64,000 nt of DNA, taken from positions 186,001-250,000 of the forward strand of contig NZ_FWXJ01000002.1 of NCBI RefSeq assembly GCF_900176405.1. The letters run 5' to 3'. Positions 16,033 to 26,746 of this stretch are shown one piece after another. The position numbers and the translations under genes are program-made. Position 1 is the first letter of the stretch, and the number at the start of each line of letters is the position of its first letter. A model generated the notes under the pieces. That model was given only the letters and a program-made list of their open reading frames with translations, was not told the origin of the DNA and made no database searches. The stretch is from Polynucleobacter kasalickyi (GTDB taxonomy: Bacteria; Pseudomonadota; Gammaproteobacteria; Burkholderiales; Burkholderiaceae).

Positions 16033-16926
16033 ATGTCTGCCACTATCCAGCCCCTCTCTCCAACTCAACGAATGTACCCCACTGTGGGTATCGTTGGCGT
16101 GGGTTTAATTGGAGGATCTTTAGGTCTGGCACTCCAACATCACCATTTAGCTACTCAAGTGTTAGGTAGTGGTAGATCTGCTGCGAATATGGCTGAGGCA
16201 ATAAAAATTGGGGCGATCACTCAGATTGCTACCTTAAGTGAAATTGCTGAGCAAGCGCAATTAATTGTTTTATGCGTGCCCGTTGCCCAAACGAAAGCCG
16301 TTCTAGAACAGATACAGCCTCAGCTCCGTCCAGAGACGATTATTATTGATGTTGGCAGTACCAAATCAGATGTCATTGCGATTGCGAAGGAAGTGCTTGG
16401 TGAGCAGATTGGTCAGTTTATTCCTTGTCACCCAATCGCCGGAGGGGCTCAACATGGAGCTACGGCCGCAAGGGTTGACTTGTTTGAGCAACGACAATTT
16501 ATTATTTGCCCTTTACTTGAAAATGCACCACAGGCAATTCAAACAGTAGAAAAAATGTGGCAACAATTGGGCTCAACTGTTTTTCAGATGTCCGCCTTAG
16601 TGCATGATCATATTTTTGCAGCCGTCTCCCATTTACCCCATCTTCTATCGTATGCGCTGATGTTGCAAGTTGCGAATTCAGAAGATGCACAAGCGAAGTT
16701 TGCGCATGCTGGGGCTGGGTTTCGAGACTTTACTCGGATTGCTGGCTCTAGTCCAGAAATGTGGCGCGACATTACCTTTGCAAACTCAGAGGCAATTCTT
16801 GAACAACTAGATGATTACATCCTTATCTTGCAGCATTTTAAAAAGTTGATTCAGGATGGTAATAGTAATCAACTTGAAAAACTATTGAATATTGCCAGCC
16901 AATCAAGAAATAACTGGAAAGGTTAA
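16033..16926 (+). CDS. tyrA: Prephenate/arogenate dehydrogenase
   Basis: 297 residues. It oxidatively decarboxylates prephenate (or arogenate) in tyrosine synthesis. The Rossmann motif [16 protein letters not shown] is at about 18-33, with CHPIAGG and the helical C-terminal domain ([18 protein letters not shown]) typical of the family. It is a single-domain TyrA without chorismate mutase, as expected when pheA carries one. Confidence 0.95.
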   Translation: MSATIQPLSPTQRMYPTVGIVGVGLIGGSLGLALQHHHLATQVLGSGRSAANMAEAIKIGAITQIATLSEIAEQAQLIVLCVPVAQTKAVLEQIQPQLRPETIIIDVGSTKSDVIAIAKEVLGEQIGQFIPCHPIAGGAQHGATAARVDLFEQRQFIICPLLENAPQAIQTVEKMWQQLGSTVFQMSALVHDHIFAAVSHLPHLLSYALMLQVANSEDAQAKFAHAGAGFRDFTRIAGSSPEMWRDITFANSEAILEQLDDYILILQHFKKLIQDGNSNQLEKLLNIASQSRNNWKG

Positions 16927-16930
16927 ATTC

Positions 16931-18265
16931 ATGAGTCACTCCTCATTACATATGGAACCGATTCGTTCCGCCAGAGGGCAAATTACCTTACCTGGTTCTA
17001 AAAGTATTTCTAATCGCGTTTTACTCTTAAGTGCATTGGCGAGTGGAGTAACCACCTTGCATGGTTTATTGGATGCCGATGATACTAGAGTGATGCAGTC
17101 AGCTCTCAAAGCATTAGGCGTAGATTTAGAGCCGGTTAAAAATTCTGATGAAACCATTTTGCGAGTCTATGGTTGCAATGGCAAATTGAGGAATACTACA
17201 GCTGATTTGTTTATGGGGAATGCAGGTACTGCCATTCGCCCTTTAACTGCAGCCCTAGCAATTCTGGGCGGAGATTATCACTTGCATGGGGTCCCTAGAA
17301 TGCATGAAAGACCCATCGGCGATTTAGTGGATGGGTTGATTGGGATTGGTGCAAAGATTGACTATTTAGGTCAGGAGCATTACCCTCCGATTCAGATTGG
17401 TACTGGTAATCTCTTGTTAGATCAATCAGTGAAGGTTCGAGGGGATGTCTCCAGCCAGTTTTTAACTGCCTTACTAATGGCTTTGCCATTAACGAAGCAC
17501 CCTAGAGATATTTGTATTGAGGTGATTGGTGAGCTGATATCGAAGCCTTATATTGAGATTACTCTGCGTCTCATGGAGAAATTTGGGGTGAGGGTTCTGA
17601 ATAATGATTGGAAATCATTCATTATCCCAGCCTGGGATCCAACACAGCCGACGATTTACTCATCCCCTGGAGAGTTTTGGGTTGAAGGTGATGCTTCATC
17701 TGCCTCCTATTTTTTGGCAGCAGGTGCATTGGGTGGTGGTCCACTCCTGATTAATGGCGTGGGTAGAGAAAGTATTCAAGGCGACGTAGCGTTTGCCAAT
17801 GCACTCGCCATGATGGGGGCGAATGTAACGCAAGGTCATAATTGGATCGAAGTCAGAGGTGTGGATGAAGCTGGTTTGCAGGCGATTGAAATTGATTGCA
17901 CACCCATTCCAGATGCGGCGATGACTTTAGCGGTTCTTGGCTTATTTGCGAAGGGTACTACGCGTCTGACAGGGATTGCTAGTTGGCGTGTAAAAGAAAC
18001 AGATCGTATCGCCGCAATGGAATGCGAACTCAAAAAATTTGGTGCTCAAGTGATTTCTGGCGATAATTTCATTGAAGTAAGCCCACCAGTTCATTGGACT
18101 GTTCCGGTTGGTGGTGTTGATACCTATGATGATCACCGGATGGCAATGTGTTTTTCGTTGGCAGCTTTTGGTCCCGTTGGTTTTGAGATTAATGATCCGC
18201 AGTGCGTTAGTAAAACTTTCCCGCAATATTTCGATGAGCTACATTCTGTGATTCAGAATGTTTAA
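16931..18265 (+). CDS. aroA: 3-phosphoshikimate 1-carboxyvinyltransferase (EPSP synthase)
   Basis: 444 residues, sixth step of the shikimate pathway. Conserved motifs: [43 protein letters not shown] and [20 protein letters not shown] points to a class I, glyphosate-sensitive-type active site. The ATG at 16931 with GGAAAGG just before it is chosen over an upstream TTG at 16892 inside tyrA. It starts four bases after the tyrA stop. Confidence 0.96.
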   Translation: MSHSSLHMEPIRSARGQITLPGSKSISNRVLLLSALASGVTTLHGLLDADDTRVMQSALKALGVDLEPVKNSDETILRVYGCNGKLRNTTADLFMGNAGTAIRPLTAALAILGGDYHLHGVPRMHERPIGDLVDGLIGIGAKIDYLGQEHYPPIQIGTGNLLLDQSVKVRGDVSSQFLTALLMALPLTKHPRDICIEVIGELISKPYIEITLRLMEKFGVRVLNNDWKSFIIPAWDPTQPTIYSSPGEFWVEGDASSASYFLAAGALGGGPLLINGVGRESIQGDVAFANALAMMGANVTQGHNWIEVRGVDEAGLQAIEIDCTPIPDAAMTLAVLGLFAKGTTRLTGIASWRVKETDRIAAMECELKKFGAQVISGDNFIEVSPPVHWTVPVGGVDTYDDHRMAMCFSLAAFGPVGFEINDPQCVSKTFPQYFDELHSVIQNV

Positions 18266-18283
18266 TTCACTTCATACTTCAAC

Positions 18284-18952
18284 ATGACAATCCATTCTAG
18301 TTTTCCGGTTATCGCTATTGATGGTCCAACAGCCTCTGGCAAGGGTACTGTGGCCCAATTGGTAGCCAATCGATTGGGGTTTCATTATTTAGATAGCGGT
18401 GCTTTATATCGCATTGTTGGGTTTGCCAGTTTACAAAGAAATATTCCATTAGATCAAACTCTGGCACTGGCAGAAATGACTCAAGCATTGCAAATCGAAT
18501 TTAAGGGAAATGCTATTTTTCTGGATCATCAAGAAATTACTGAGCTGATTCGAACGGAAGAGATGGGTTTAAGAGCTTCTGCAGTAGGCGCTATTCCAGA
18601 GGTTCGAAATGCACTATTTTCGTTGCAAAGAAGTTTTTTGACCTCGCCAGGTCTCGTAGCTGATGGTCGAGATATGGCTACAGTCATCTTCCCTGAAGCC
18701 GTTTTAAAGGTGTTTTTGACGGCATCTGCTCAAATTCGCGCCGAAAGAAGGTTCAAGCAATTGATAAACAAAGGAATATCTGCTAAAATCGAGATTCTTT
18801 TAAATGATTTGGTAGCTCGTGATGCACGCGACACACAGCGTAAAGACGCGCCGCTCATTCAAGCAATTGATGCCCATCTACTAGATACGAGTGAGATGGA
18901 CATAGAAACAGCAGTTCAAAAGGTAGTAGATTGGTATCACGCTGTTAACTAA
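18284..18952 (+). CDS. cmk: Cytidylate kinase
   Basis: 222-residue (d)CMP kinase. The P-loop is IDGPTASGKGTVAQ (about residues 12-25), followed by FHYLDSGALYR, the CMP-site DGRDMATVIFP and RDARDTQRKDAPL near the lid. It lies 18 bases after aroA and ahead of rpsA, the order aroA-cmk-rpsA-ihfB that is widely conserved in proteobacteria. Confidence 0.97.
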   Translation: MTIHSSFPVIAIDGPTASGKGTVAQLVANRLGFHYLDSGALYRIVGFASLQRNIPLDQTLALAEMTQALQIEFKGNAIFLDHQEITELIRTEEMGLRASAVGAIPEVRNALFSLQRSFLTSPGLVADGRDMATVIFPEAVLKVFLTASAQIRAERRFKQLINKGISAKIEILLNDLVARDARDTQRKDAPLIQAIDAHLLDTSEMDIETAVQKVVDWYHAVN

Positions 18953-19000
18953 AGTTATAATAAATCATTCCATATTTTTGAATTAAAATCGTTTTTTGTT

Positions 19001-19143
19001 CTAGTAGTAAGTTGTAGTAAAAGTAGTTCCTTGTAGTAAATCGTAGCCCCTTGTTGAATCCCGGCGCGCCTTTATTAAATATGAAGGTTCATCAATGCGT
19101 CTCAGTAAGGGTTTATAAACCTAACCCCGTTGGCATTGCCAAC
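19001..19143 (+). promoter_or_regulatory. rpsA leader with repeats and hairpins
   Basis: TTGTAGTAA occurs at 19012-19020 and again at 19031-19039, with related GTAGT units around them. Further down are a 12-bp palindrome GGTTTATAAACC (19110-19121) and a 6-bp hairpin GTTGGC-ATT-GCCAAC (19129-19143), which ends 16 bases before the rpsA start. In E. coli, S1 represses its own leader, which folds into hairpins; a similar role here is inferred. Confidence 0.4.
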
Positions 19144-19159
19144 TAGATAAGTAAATACC

Positions 19160-20833
19160 ATGTCTGAATCATTTGCAGCCCTATTTGAAGAATCATTAGC
19201 CCGTTCAAATATGAAATCTGGGCAAGTTATTTCTGCCGAAGTCGTCAGAATTGACCATAACTTTGTTGTAGTAAACGCAGGTTTAAAGTCTGAAGCTTTT
19301 ATTCCTGTTGAAGAATTCCATAATGACCAAGGTGAACTTGATGTGCAACCAGGCGATTTCGTCTCTGTTGCGATTGATGCTTTGGAAAATGGTTATGGAG
19401 ATACGATTCTATCCCGTGACAAAGCAAAACGTCTCGCATCTTGGATGAATCTTGAAAAAGCTCTCGAGCAAGGCGAGATTGTTACCGGTGCTGTTACTGG
19501 TAAAGTTAAAGGCGGCTTAACCGTTATGGTTAATGGTATCCGTGCTTTCTTACCTGGATCATTACTTGACACACGCCCAATTAAAGATACTTCTCCATTT
19601 GAAGGTAAAACAATGGAGTTTAAGGTTATCAAGTTGGATCGTAAGAGAAACAACGTTGTTCTCTCACGCCGTGCTGTTGTTGAAGCAAGTCAAGGTGAAG
19701 AGCGTCTCAAGTTAATGGACAACCTCAAAGAAGGTACAGTTGTTCAAGGCGTTATTAAGAATATTACTGACTACGGTGCATTCGTTGATCTTGGTGGTAT
19801 TGATGGTTTGCTCCACATTACCGATTTGGCGTGGAGAAGAGTACGTCACCCAAGCGAAGTGTTAACTGTAGGTCAAGAAGTTACAGCAAAAATTTTACGT
19901 TACGACCAAGACAAAAACCGTGTATCACTCGGTATCAAGCAATTAGGTGATGATCCATGGGTTGGTATCGCAAGACGTTACCCACCAAGTACACGTTTAT
20001 TCGGTAAAGTAACGAATTTGACTGACTACGGTGCATTCGTTGAAATCGAAACAGGTATCGAAGGCTTGGTACACGTTTCTGAAATGGATTGGACTAATAA
20101 AAATATTGCACCAGGTAAAGCTGTTCAATTAGGTTTAGATGTTGAAGTAATGGTTCTCGACATTGATGAAGATAAGCGTCGTATCAGTTTAGGTATGAAG
20201 CAATGTAAGACAAATCCATGGGAAGAGTTTTCTCGTAACCATAACAAGGGTGACAAAATCTCTGGCGCAATTAAATCGATTACCGATTTTGGTGTGTTCA
20301 TTGGTTTAGATGGAGGCATCGATGGTCTAGTTCACTTGTCAGATATTTCTTGGCAAGAAACTGGCGAAGAAGCTGTTAAGAAGTTCAAGAAGGGTGACGA
20401 GATCGACACAGTTGTTCTTGCTATCGATGTAGAGAAAGAACGTATTTCTTTAGGTATCAAGCAAATTTCTGGTGATCCATTCACAAACTACACTTCTGCA
20501 AATGACAAAGGTGCTTTAGTAACTGGTACGATCAAATCAGTTGATGCTAAAGGTGCAGTTGTTCAATTAGCGGATGAAGTAGAAGCCTATTTACGTGCTT
20601 CAGAAATCTCAACAGAACGGGTTGAAGATGCGCGTAACTTGTTAAAAGAAGGCGAAAGTGTTTCTGCAATGATTATTAACGTGGATCGTAAATCACGTAG
20701 TATCAATCTTTCAATTAAAGCGAAAGATAATGCTGATCAACAACAAGCAATGAGCAAGTTGCAAAATGACTCAAGCGCTGGTACTACTAATCTTGGTGCT
20801 TTATTGAAAGCCAAATTAGATAATCAGGGGTAA
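19160..20833 (+). CDS. rpsA: 30S ribosomal protein S1
   Basis: 557 residues with six S1 RNA-binding domains, the standard proteobacterial form. Repeated units show [40 protein letters not shown] and [21 protein letters not shown]1 loads structured or weak-SD mRNAs onto the 30S subunit, relevant here since several genes in this window lack a clear Shine-Dalgarno. Codon use is even and GGT/GTT-rich, as expected for a highly expressed gene. The start is set by [14 protein letters not shown]. Confidence 0.98.
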   Translation: MSESFAALFEESLARSNMKSGQVISAEVVRIDHNFVVVNAGLKSEAFIPVEEFHNDQGELDVQPGDFVSVAIDALENGYGDTILSRDKAKRLASWMNLEKALEQGEIVTGAVTGKVKGGLTVMVNGIRAFLPGSLLDTRPIKDTSPFEGKTMEFKVIKLDRKRNNVVLSRRAVVEASQGEERLKLMDNLKEGTVVQGVIKNITDYGAFVDLGGIDGLLHITDLAWRRVRHPSEVLTVGQEVTAKILRYDQDKNRVSLGIKQLGDDPWVGIARRYPPSTRLFGKVTNLTDYGAFVEIETGIEGLVHVSEMDWTNKNIAPGKAVQLGLDVEVMVLDIDEDKRRISLGMKQCKTNPWEEFSRNHNKGDKISGAIKSITDFGVFIGLDGGIDGLVHLSDISWQETGEEAVKKFKKGDEIDTVVLAIDVEKERISLGIKQISGDPFTNYTSANDKGALVTGTIKSVDAKGAVVQLADEVEAYLRASEISTERVEDARNLLKEGESVSAMIINVDRKSRSINLSIKAKDNADQQQAMSKLQNDSSAGTTNLGALLKAKLDNQG

Positions 20834-20841
20834 TAAGCTAA

Positions 20842-20873
20842 ATGCTACTGGGGAACCAGTAGCATTTTTTTCT
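20842..20873 (+). terminator. rpsA terminator
   Basis: ATGCTACTGG, loop GGAA, CCAGTAGCAT, then a run of T (20866-20871). A perfect 10-bp stem, 9 bases after the rpsA stop and before ihfB. Confidence 0.92.
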
Positions 20874-20891
20874 TTATTCGGGATCAAAACT

Positions 20892-21260
20892 ATGACTAAT
20901 CAAAATAAAACTTATTCGAACGATGTTGCCATAGATAGATCAATAACTAGATCAGAATTGATCGAATTATTATCATCTAAGTTTCCACAGTTATTACCTA
21001 AAGATGTTGAACTAGTCGTAAAAACGTTGCTTGATGCAATGACTAATGCTTTAGTTGAATCAAAAAGAATTGAATTACGCGGTGTTGGTAGTTTTGTGTT
21101 GCATCACCGACCATCGCGTGTAGGGCGTAACCCAAAGTCTGGCGAGCAGGTTTTAATTCCAGAAAAAAAGGTTCCACATTTCAAGCCAGGTAAAGAACTC
21201 CGTGAGCGAGTTGATTACAAGGCTGCAATTACTCCAGTGACACCCTCACCAAGTGAATGA
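20892..21260 (+). CDS. ihfB: Integration host factor, beta subunit
   Basis: 122 residues, DNA-bending nucleoid protein acting as a heterodimer with IhfA. Core: [46 protein letters not shown] and [14 protein letters not shown]; the [12 protein letters not shown] arm intercalates DNA. About 17 extra residues at the N-terminus and 15 at the C-terminus make it longer than E. coli IhfB (94). The stop overlaps lapA (ATGA). Confidence 0.95.
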   Translation: MTNQNKTYSNDVAIDRSITRSELIELLSSKFPQLLPKDVELVVKTLLDAMTNALVESKRIELRGVGSFVLHHRPSRVGRNPKSGEQVLIPEKKVPHFKPGKELRERVDYKAAITPVTPSPSE

Positions 21261-21493
21261 GCGTATTAATTAAATATTGTTGGAGATTATTTGTGATAGG
21301 AAGTAGAGTGCTATTTTTTGCATTCTTCTTCCTTTTGGCTTTAATGAACTCGCAAGATATCAATCTTCACTGGTTTGTGAATCAATCCGTACAGGTTCCA
21401 TTAATGATTGTGATTTTAGGAGCGTTTTTAACAGGGATGATCATGTCCGGATTGGCGTTTTACCGATGGAACTCTAGGAAGAGTTCCAAATGA
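21257..21493 (+). CDS. lapA: LapA-domain inner-membrane protein
   Basis: 78 residues with two membrane segments ([13 protein letters not shown] and [20 protein letters not shown]) joined by a periplasmic loop, the DUF1049/LapA pattern. LapA works with LapB in lipopolysaccharide assembly and LpxC turnover. It overlaps ihfB and lapB by 4 bases each, so the three are translationally coupled. Confidence 0.88.
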   Translation: MSVLIKYCWRLFVIGSRVLFFAFFFLLALMNSQDINLHWFVNQSVQVPLMIVILGAFLTGMIMSGLAFYRWNSRKSSK

Positions 21494-22692
21494 TTTCAAT
21501 TGAAAATCATTGGCTCGTAGTTCTACCAATTTTATTTGGCTTAGGTTGGGTTGCTTCCAACTGGGAACGTCGACTACAAAATGAAGTCGATCATGAAGAG
21601 CAAAAAAAGAAACAAAAATCGACCTTCAAAGGCCTTAATCTATTATTGAATGAACAACCAGATAAAGCGATAGATGCTTTAGTAGAGGTTGTTCAATTAG
21701 ATCCTGAAACTACTGAGCTGCATTTTGCTTTGGGCAGTTTATTCCGCAGGAGAGGTGAGACTGAGAGAGCGATCCGTATTCACCAACATCTAGTTGGTCG
21801 TTCTGATTTGAGAATACGCGATAGAAACCACGCAGCCTATGAGTTAGGTAGAGATTTTTTAAGAGCTGGCATGTTAGATCGTGCCGAAGCGAGTTTGAAT
21901 CAAGTGGGTGAAGGTGGTTTTAATGTCCCAGCTAAGATCGCTTTGCTCGAAATGTATCAAATTGAAAAAGACTGGCGCAAAGCCATCATTGCTGCGAATG
22001 AGTTGCAAACAATTGAAAATAAAAACTATCAGGAACAAATTGCTCATTTCTATTGCGAATTAGCCCTAGAGGCAATTCGTAGGAAAGACTTTCATGCCGC
22101 AGAAGAGGCTGTGAATCAATCATTGGCAACCGTAGATAGCCATATTCGAGCAATAACGATTAAGGGTGAGCTGATGATGTTAGCTGGACGCCCGAAAGAA
22201 GCTATTACTGTTTGGTCCGAAATTGAGAAATATCATCCCTCGTATTTACATTTAGTAGCTGATCGATGGATGATTGCCCATACTGAAATGGGACAGGAGT
22301 TGGTCGGTTTACAGCGCTTAAAAGAACAAATGAAAGAGCAAGCTAGAGGTGAATTGCTCGATATTGTTTACCGAAACTGCTTAAAGCTGGAGGGAACTTC
22401 TGCGGCAGAACATTTGATGTCTGAAATTATGTTGACGAATCCTAGTTTAGTCGCCATGACCAAGCGTATGGAGTCCCAATGGTTGCTTGCAAAAGAAGCA
22501 AATAATGATAGCTTGTCAGCTGATATTAAAGCTTCACTGGATTTATTAAAGCTTCGGACGAGCACCCTAGTCCGATATACTTGTAGTAACTGTGGCTTTA
22601 GGGCTCGGCGCTTCTATTGGCAGTGTCCTGGCTGTAATCACTGGGATGTATACTCACCTAAACGAGGTGAAGGTATGAGCTTGTCCAATTAA
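21490..22692 (+). CDS. lapB: Lipopolysaccharide assembly protein LapB
   Basis: 400 residues. An N-terminal membrane anchor (WLVVLPILFGLGWVASNWERRLQ) is followed by TPR repeats (about 50-340) and a C-terminal rubredoxin-like zinc/iron knuckle, CSNCGFRARR with QCPGCNHWD (CxxC-x10-CxxC). LapB adapts FtsH to degrade LpxC in E. coli, tuning LPS synthesis. Placement before ugd and heptose genes fits an envelope role. Confidence 0.95.
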   Translation: MISIENHWLVVLPILFGLGWVASNWERRLQNEVDHEEQKKKQKSTFKGLNLLLNEQPDKAIDALVEVVQLDPETTELHFALGSLFRRRGETERAIRIHQHLVGRSDLRIRDRNHAAYELGRDFLRAGMLDRAEASLNQVGEGGFNVPAKIALLEMYQIEKDWRKAIIAANELQTIENKNYQEQIAHFYCELALEAIRRKDFHAAEEAVNQSLATVDSHIRAITIKGELMMLAGRPKEAITVWSEIEKYHPSYLHLVADRWMIAHTEMGQELVGLQRLKEQMKEQARGELLDIVYRNCLKLEGTSAAEHLMSEIMLTNPSLVAMTKRMESQWLLAKEANNDSLSADIKASLDLLKLRTSTLVRYTCSNCGFRARRFYWQCPGCNHWDVYSPKRGEGMSLSN

Positions 22693-22776
22693 CGGATGGT
22701 TCTTCTGTAAAGAGCTCCATGGCAAGGCTTACCCATCAAGAATTTGTACTAAATCTAGAATTGGTTAATTGAAAAA

Positions 22777-24141
22777 ATGAAAATCACAATTATTGGTAGT
22801 GGTTATGTTGGGCTTGTTACCGGTGCATGTTTAGCTGAGCTAGGTAATCATGTATTTTGTTTAGATGTGGATCAAGCCAAAATTGATATTTTGAATGGTG
22901 GTGGTGTTCCAATTTATGAGCCCGGCCTCAAAGAAATGATTACGCGTAACATGGAGGCCGGTAGAATCCAATTTTCTACAGACGTAGCAGCAAGTGTTGA
23001 GCATGGTGAGATACAGTTTATCGCCGTAGGCACACCACCGGATGAAGACGGTTCAGCAGATCTCAAATACGTCTTAGCAGCTGCTAAAAATATCGCAAAA
23101 CACATGACAAGTTTTAAGGTCGTAATTGATAAATCAACCGTACCTGTTGGCACTGCACAAAGAGTTAGTGATGCGATTCGCGCTGAATTAGACGTTCGTG
23201 GTTTACAAGATCTAAACTATTCCGTTATTTCTAATCCAGAGTTTTTAAAAGAAGGTGCGGCGGTAGAAGATTTCATGCGTCCCGATCGTATTGTGGTCGG
23301 TACCGAAGCGAATGAGTCTGGCCTCTATGCCAAGGAATTGATTCGTAAATTGTACGCGCCGTTCAATCGCCATCATGAACGAACTTATTATATGGATGTA
23401 AAAAGTGCCGAACTCACTAAATATGCTGCTAATGCGATGTTGGCCACCCGTATTTCATTTATGAATGAACTCGCAAATTTAGCGGATATTGTGGGTGCTG
23501 ATATTGAAGCCGTTCGTCAAGGCATTGGTTCAGACTCAAGAATTGGTTATGGATTCTTATATGCTGGGACCGGTTATGGTGGTTCCTGCTTCCCAAAGGA
23601 TGTTCAAGCTTTAACCAAAACGGCGATGGAATATCAACTTGATTTAAAGATCCTACGCGCCGTTGAGGATGTGAATAATCTGCAAAAGAGTATCTTGGTT
23701 GGTAAAATCCTGCAGCATTTTGGCGAAGATTTAAGCGGTCGGACTTTTGCTTTGTGGGGTTTGGCGTTTAAACCAAATACAGATGATATGCGCGAAGCAC
23801 CAAGCCGCGTCATTATTCGTGAGTTGGTGCAGCGTGGCGCATCTATCGTGGCGCATGATCCCGTTGCCAGTGAAGAAGCGAAACATGCTTTAAGCATTGA
23901 TTTTGCTGATGCACCTGAGTTACTTAATCGAGTCACTATGGTAGAAAAACCCATGTTGGCGATACCTGATGCAGATGCATTAATTATTGTGACTGAATGG
24001 AAAGCATTTAGAAGTCCAGATTTTGATTTATTGAAGCAACAATTGAAAACACCAATTATTTTTGATGGACGTAATTTATTTGAGCCATCAGTTTTATCAG
24101 AGCATGGTTTTATCTATCAAGGAATTGGTCGACATAATTAA
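22777..24141 (+). CDS. ugd: UDP-glucose 6-dehydrogenase
   Basis: 454 residues. It oxidises UDP-glucose to UDP-glucuronate with NAD. Rossmann motif [19 protein letters not shown] is at residues 7-25; the catalytic Cys is in [28 protein letters not shown] marks the C-terminal domain. The product feeds surface polysaccharide or modified lipid A. It starts a short envelope-sugar run with the two heptose genes, separated from each by very few bases. Confidence 0.96.
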   Translation: MKITIIGSGYVGLVTGACLAELGNHVFCLDVDQAKIDILNGGGVPIYEPGLKEMITRNMEAGRIQFSTDVAASVEHGEIQFIAVGTPPDEDGSADLKYVLAAAKNIAKHMTSFKVVIDKSTVPVGTAQRVSDAIRAELDVRGLQDLNYSVISNPEFLKEGAAVEDFMRPDRIVVGTEANESGLYAKELIRKLYAPFNRHHERTYYMDVKSAELTKYAANAMLATRISFMNELANLADIVGADIEAVRQGIGSDSRIGYGFLYAGTGYGGSCFPKDVQALTKTAMEYQLDLKILRAVEDVNNLQKSILVGKILQHFGEDLSGRTFALWGLAFKPNTDDMREAPSRVIIRELVQRGASIVAHDPVASEEAKHALSIDFADAPELLNRVTMVEKPMLAIPDADALIIVTEWKAFRSPDFDLLKQQLKTPIIFDGRNLFEPSVLSEHGFIYQGIGRHN

Positions 24142-24158
24142 TAGGATCAGCAGACGAG

Positions 24159-25124
24159 ATGCGCAATAGAAATTTTATTACTGAAAAAGTGGCCATTGAT
24201 GCCGCGGGCGTAGAGGCCTTTCAACAAACCCGCTTGTTAGTTGTTGGTGATGTGATGTTGGATCGATATTGGTTTGGTGATACAGATCGAATTTCCCCAG
24301 AGGCACCTGTGCCTATCGTGCAAATTAAAAAGATTGAAGAGCGCTTGGGTGGCGCTGCCAATGTAGCTCGCAATGGCGCATCATTAGGTGCCCAAATTGC
24401 TATCCTTGGTCTTATTGGTCAAGATGAAGCAGGGCGTCAAGTTGAGAAAATGTTGGCAGAACAAGCCATACAAAGTTATTTGCAAATTGATGAAACTGTC
24501 CCGACGATTGTAAAATTGCGAGTAGTGGCTCGCCAACAACAACTGATACGACTTGATTTTGAAGAAGAACCAGCGAATGATGTATTGCTTTCAAAGTTGG
24601 CTATTTTTGAAGAACGACTACCGGCTGTGCAAGCGGTCATTTTTTCTGATTATGGTAAAGGTGCACTGAAACATATTCCTCAGATGATTCAATTAGCGAA
24701 AGCCGCTGGAAAAATTATCTTTGTGGACCCGAAGGGGAGTGACTATTCGAAATATGCAGGGGTTACGGTAATTACTCCGAACCGCAGTGAACTTAAACAA
24801 GTTATTGGTCGTTGGCAAACTGAAGCGGAATTAGCGCAAAAAGCTGAAAATTTAAGAAGTGCCTTGGGTTTAGAGGCGATTCTTTTAACGAGGTCAGAAG
24901 AAGGGATGACACTATTTAGAGAAAATAGCGTCATTGACGTTTCTGCTCAAGCTCGAGAAGTTTTTGATGTGTCTGGTGCGGGTGATACCGTCATCAGTAC
25001 GATGGCAGTTGCTTTGGCAGCAGGTTGGAGCTGGGAAATGGCCATGGCTCTCGCTAATCGTGCCGGTGGCATCGTGGTTGGTAAATTAGGTACTGCAACG
25101 GTTTCTTGGAAGGAGTTGATGTGA
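24159..25124 (+). CDS. rfaE1: D-glycero-beta-D-manno-heptose-7-phosphate kinase (single-domain)
   Basis: 321-residue PfkB/ribokinase-family kinase, first domain of HldE in enterics. [20 protein letters not shown] is a family hallmark, [11 protein letters not shown] binds substrate, and [14 protein letters not shown] carries the catalytic Asp. The adenylyltransferase domain that completes E. coli HldE (about 477 residues) is missing, so a separate gene must provide it elsewhere. Its TGA overlaps the hldD GTG start. Confidence 0.93.
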   Translation: MRNRNFITEKVAIDAAGVEAFQQTRLLVVGDVMLDRYWFGDTDRISPEAPVPIVQIKKIEERLGGAANVARNGASLGAQIAILGLIGQDEAGRQVEKMLAEQAIQSYLQIDETVPTIVKLRVVARQQQLIRLDFEEEPANDVLLSKLAIFEERLPAVQAVIFSDYGKGALKHIPQMIQLAKAAGKIIFVDPKGSDYSKYAGVTVITPNRSELKQVIGRWQTEAELAQKAENLRSALGLEAILLTRSEEGMTLFRENSVIDVSAQAREVFDVSGAGDTVISTMAVALAAGWSWEMAMALANRAGGIVVGKLGTATVSWKELM

Positions 25125-26152
25125 AAATAATTGTTACTGGAGCGGCAGGTTTTGTTGGCTCGAACATTATTGCTGGTCTCAATGCAAGAGGCGTGAAAGA
25201 TATTATTGCGGTTGATGACTTAACACTCGCTTACAAATATCGCAATATAGCCGATTTAGAAATTTCAGATTATTTTGACCGATATGACTTTATAGACCGC
25301 TTAAGATCTGGCTCTTTAGGTAAGGTTCAAGCAATTTTTCATGAAGGAGCATGTTCAGATACGATGGAATCTGATGGCCATTACATGATGGAAAATAATT
25401 ACCGATATACCTTGGATTTACTCGATATCTGTACCGAACAAAAGATTGCACTTTTATATGCTTCCTCGGCAGCTACCTATGGTGGTTCAAATATTTTTAT
25501 TGAAAATCGACAATACGAAAAGCCACTGAATATTTACGGATATTCAAAGTTTTTATTTGATCAAATACTGAGACAGCGGATTGCTGAGAAGAAACTTACC
25601 AGCCAGGTAGTTGGCTTTAGATATTTCAATGTTTACGGCCCTCGTGAATCTCATAAAGGCAGAATGGCGTCAGTAGCATTTCATCATTTCAACCAATTCC
25701 AAAATGGTAGCACGGTGAAATTGTTTGGCCCTTATGATGGCTATAACGCAGGAGAGCAGTCTAGAGATTTTGTTTATATTGATGATGTTGTTAAAGTAAA
25801 TTTGTTTTTCCTCGATCATCCGCACCTCACTGGTATCTTTAATTTAGGCTCTGGCCGTGCTCAACCATTCAACGATGTCGCTCGTGCGGTCGTCAATCAA
25901 ATGGAGTTGCATGATTTAGGCGATTCTTTTAAAGAAAAAAATCTGCAAGATTTGGTTGCTGAAAAACGCATCGAATATATCGAATTTCCAAATGACCTCA
26001 AGGGGAAATATCAATCTTTTACACAAGCAAACCTTGATTTATTAAGGTCTGTAGGGTATCAAGATAGTTTTCATTCCGTTGAGCAAGGTGTCGCTAAATA
26101 CATCGATTGGTTATTTAAAAACGCCAACTATTTGTCTACGCCAACTACCTAA
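25121..26152 (+). CDS. hldD: ADP-L-glycero-D-manno-heptose 6-epimerase
   Basis: 343 residues. It makes the L,D-heptose used in the LPS inner core. Rossmann motif [16 protein letters not shown] at the N-terminus; catalytic Tyr and Lys in [19 protein letters not shown]. The GTG at 25121 has AAGGAG five bases before it and overlaps the kinase stop (ATGTGA); a TTG at 25106 would swallow that ribosome-binding site, so GTG is preferred. Confidence 0.95.
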   Translation: MKIIVTGAAGFVGSNIIAGLNARGVKDIIAVDDLTLAYKYRNIADLEISDYFDRYDFIDRLRSGSLGKVQAIFHEGACSDTMESDGHYMMENNYRYTLDLLDICTEQKIALLYASSAATYGGSNIFIENRQYEKPLNIYGYSKFLFDQILRQRIAEKKLTSQVVGFRYFNVYGPRESHKGRMASVAFHHFNQFQNGSTVKLFGPYDGYNAGEQSRDFVYIDDVVKVNLFFLDHPHLTGIFNLGSGRAQPFNDVARAVVNQMELHDLGDSFKEKNLQDLVAEKRIEYIEFPNDLKGKYQSFTQANLDLLRSVGYQDSFHSVEQGVAKYIDWLFKNANYLSTPTT

Positions 26153-26189
26153 AAATTACTTCGCCGTTATTTTTTTCCTATACGTCAAC

Positions 26190-26205
26190 CTATAGTTAAC
26201 TATAG
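26190..26205. repeat. 16-bp perfect palindrome CTATAGTTAACTATAG
   Basis: Fully self-complementary, in the 105-bp gap between hldD and the ComEA-like gene, 12 bases before the hairpin at 26218. The symmetry suggests a dimeric regulator site, or a second stem of the downstream terminator. Confidence 0.5.
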
Positions 26206-26217
26206 CGTTGGGACCAA

Positions 26218-26244
26218 CTCATAGTAATGTTGCTATGAGTTTTT
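26218..26244 (+). terminator. Terminator-like hairpin in front of comEA-like gene
   Basis: CTCATAG, 8-base loop, CTATGAG, then TTTTT (26240-26244). It ends 13 bases before the next start codon, so it either ends the heptose operon or acts as an attenuator for the ComEA-like gene. Confidence 0.6.
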
Positions 26245-26257
26245 GATAGGAGTAGTT

Positions 26258-26656
26258 ATGAAATTGACGAGTCGAAATGGATTGATTTCCAGAAGTCGTG
26301 ACAGCATCAAAGCGGTTTTGATTGCAATTGGTTTATCTTTAGCAATTGCCGTAGCACCTCAGATATTTGCTGAAAATATCAATCGGGTGTCGCAAGAAGC
26401 CTTGCAAAATATTAAAGGTGTTGGTGCCAATAAAGCCAAAAAAATTATTGCTGAAAGGGAACGTGGCGGGAATTTTCAAGACGCTAGCGATTTAAGGCAA
26501 CGGGTAAAGGGCATTGGTGAGAAAACGATTGGAAAACTTGGTCAAGCAGGTATTACCTTTACTGAGGGGGCGGTAATGAATAACACTAAAGATACTGACT
26601 CAGTAAATACAAAACCTGAAATGAGGATTCGAAGTCGAAGTCGTCAAACTCAATAA
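26258..26656 (+). CDS. ComEA-like helix-hairpin-helix protein
   Basis: 132 residues. An N-terminal membrane segment or signal (VLIAIGLSLAIAVAPQIFA) precedes two helix-hairpin-helix motifs (LQNIKGVGANKAKKIIAERE and LRQRVKGIGEKTIGKL), as in ComEA proteins that hold incoming DNA in the periplasm during natural transformation. The tail is basic (RIRSRSRQTQ), which also suits DNA binding. The ATG at 26258 with AGGAG upstream is preferred over a TTG at 26243. Competence itself cannot be inferred from one gene. Confidence 0.82.
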   Translation: MKLTSRNGLISRSRDSIKAVLIAIGLSLAIAVAPQIFAENINRVSQEALQNIKGVGANKAKKIIAERERGGNFQDASDLRQRVKGIGEKTIGKLGQAGITFTEGAVMNNTKDTDSVNTKPEMRIRSRSRQTQ

Positions 26657-26746
26657 GTCATTTTGAGTGATTCAGGCGTTTAGACTAAAACAATCTCAAT
26701 CAAGGGTAGAATTGTTACATCTAAATGCCTGAATGTCCCCAACTGT

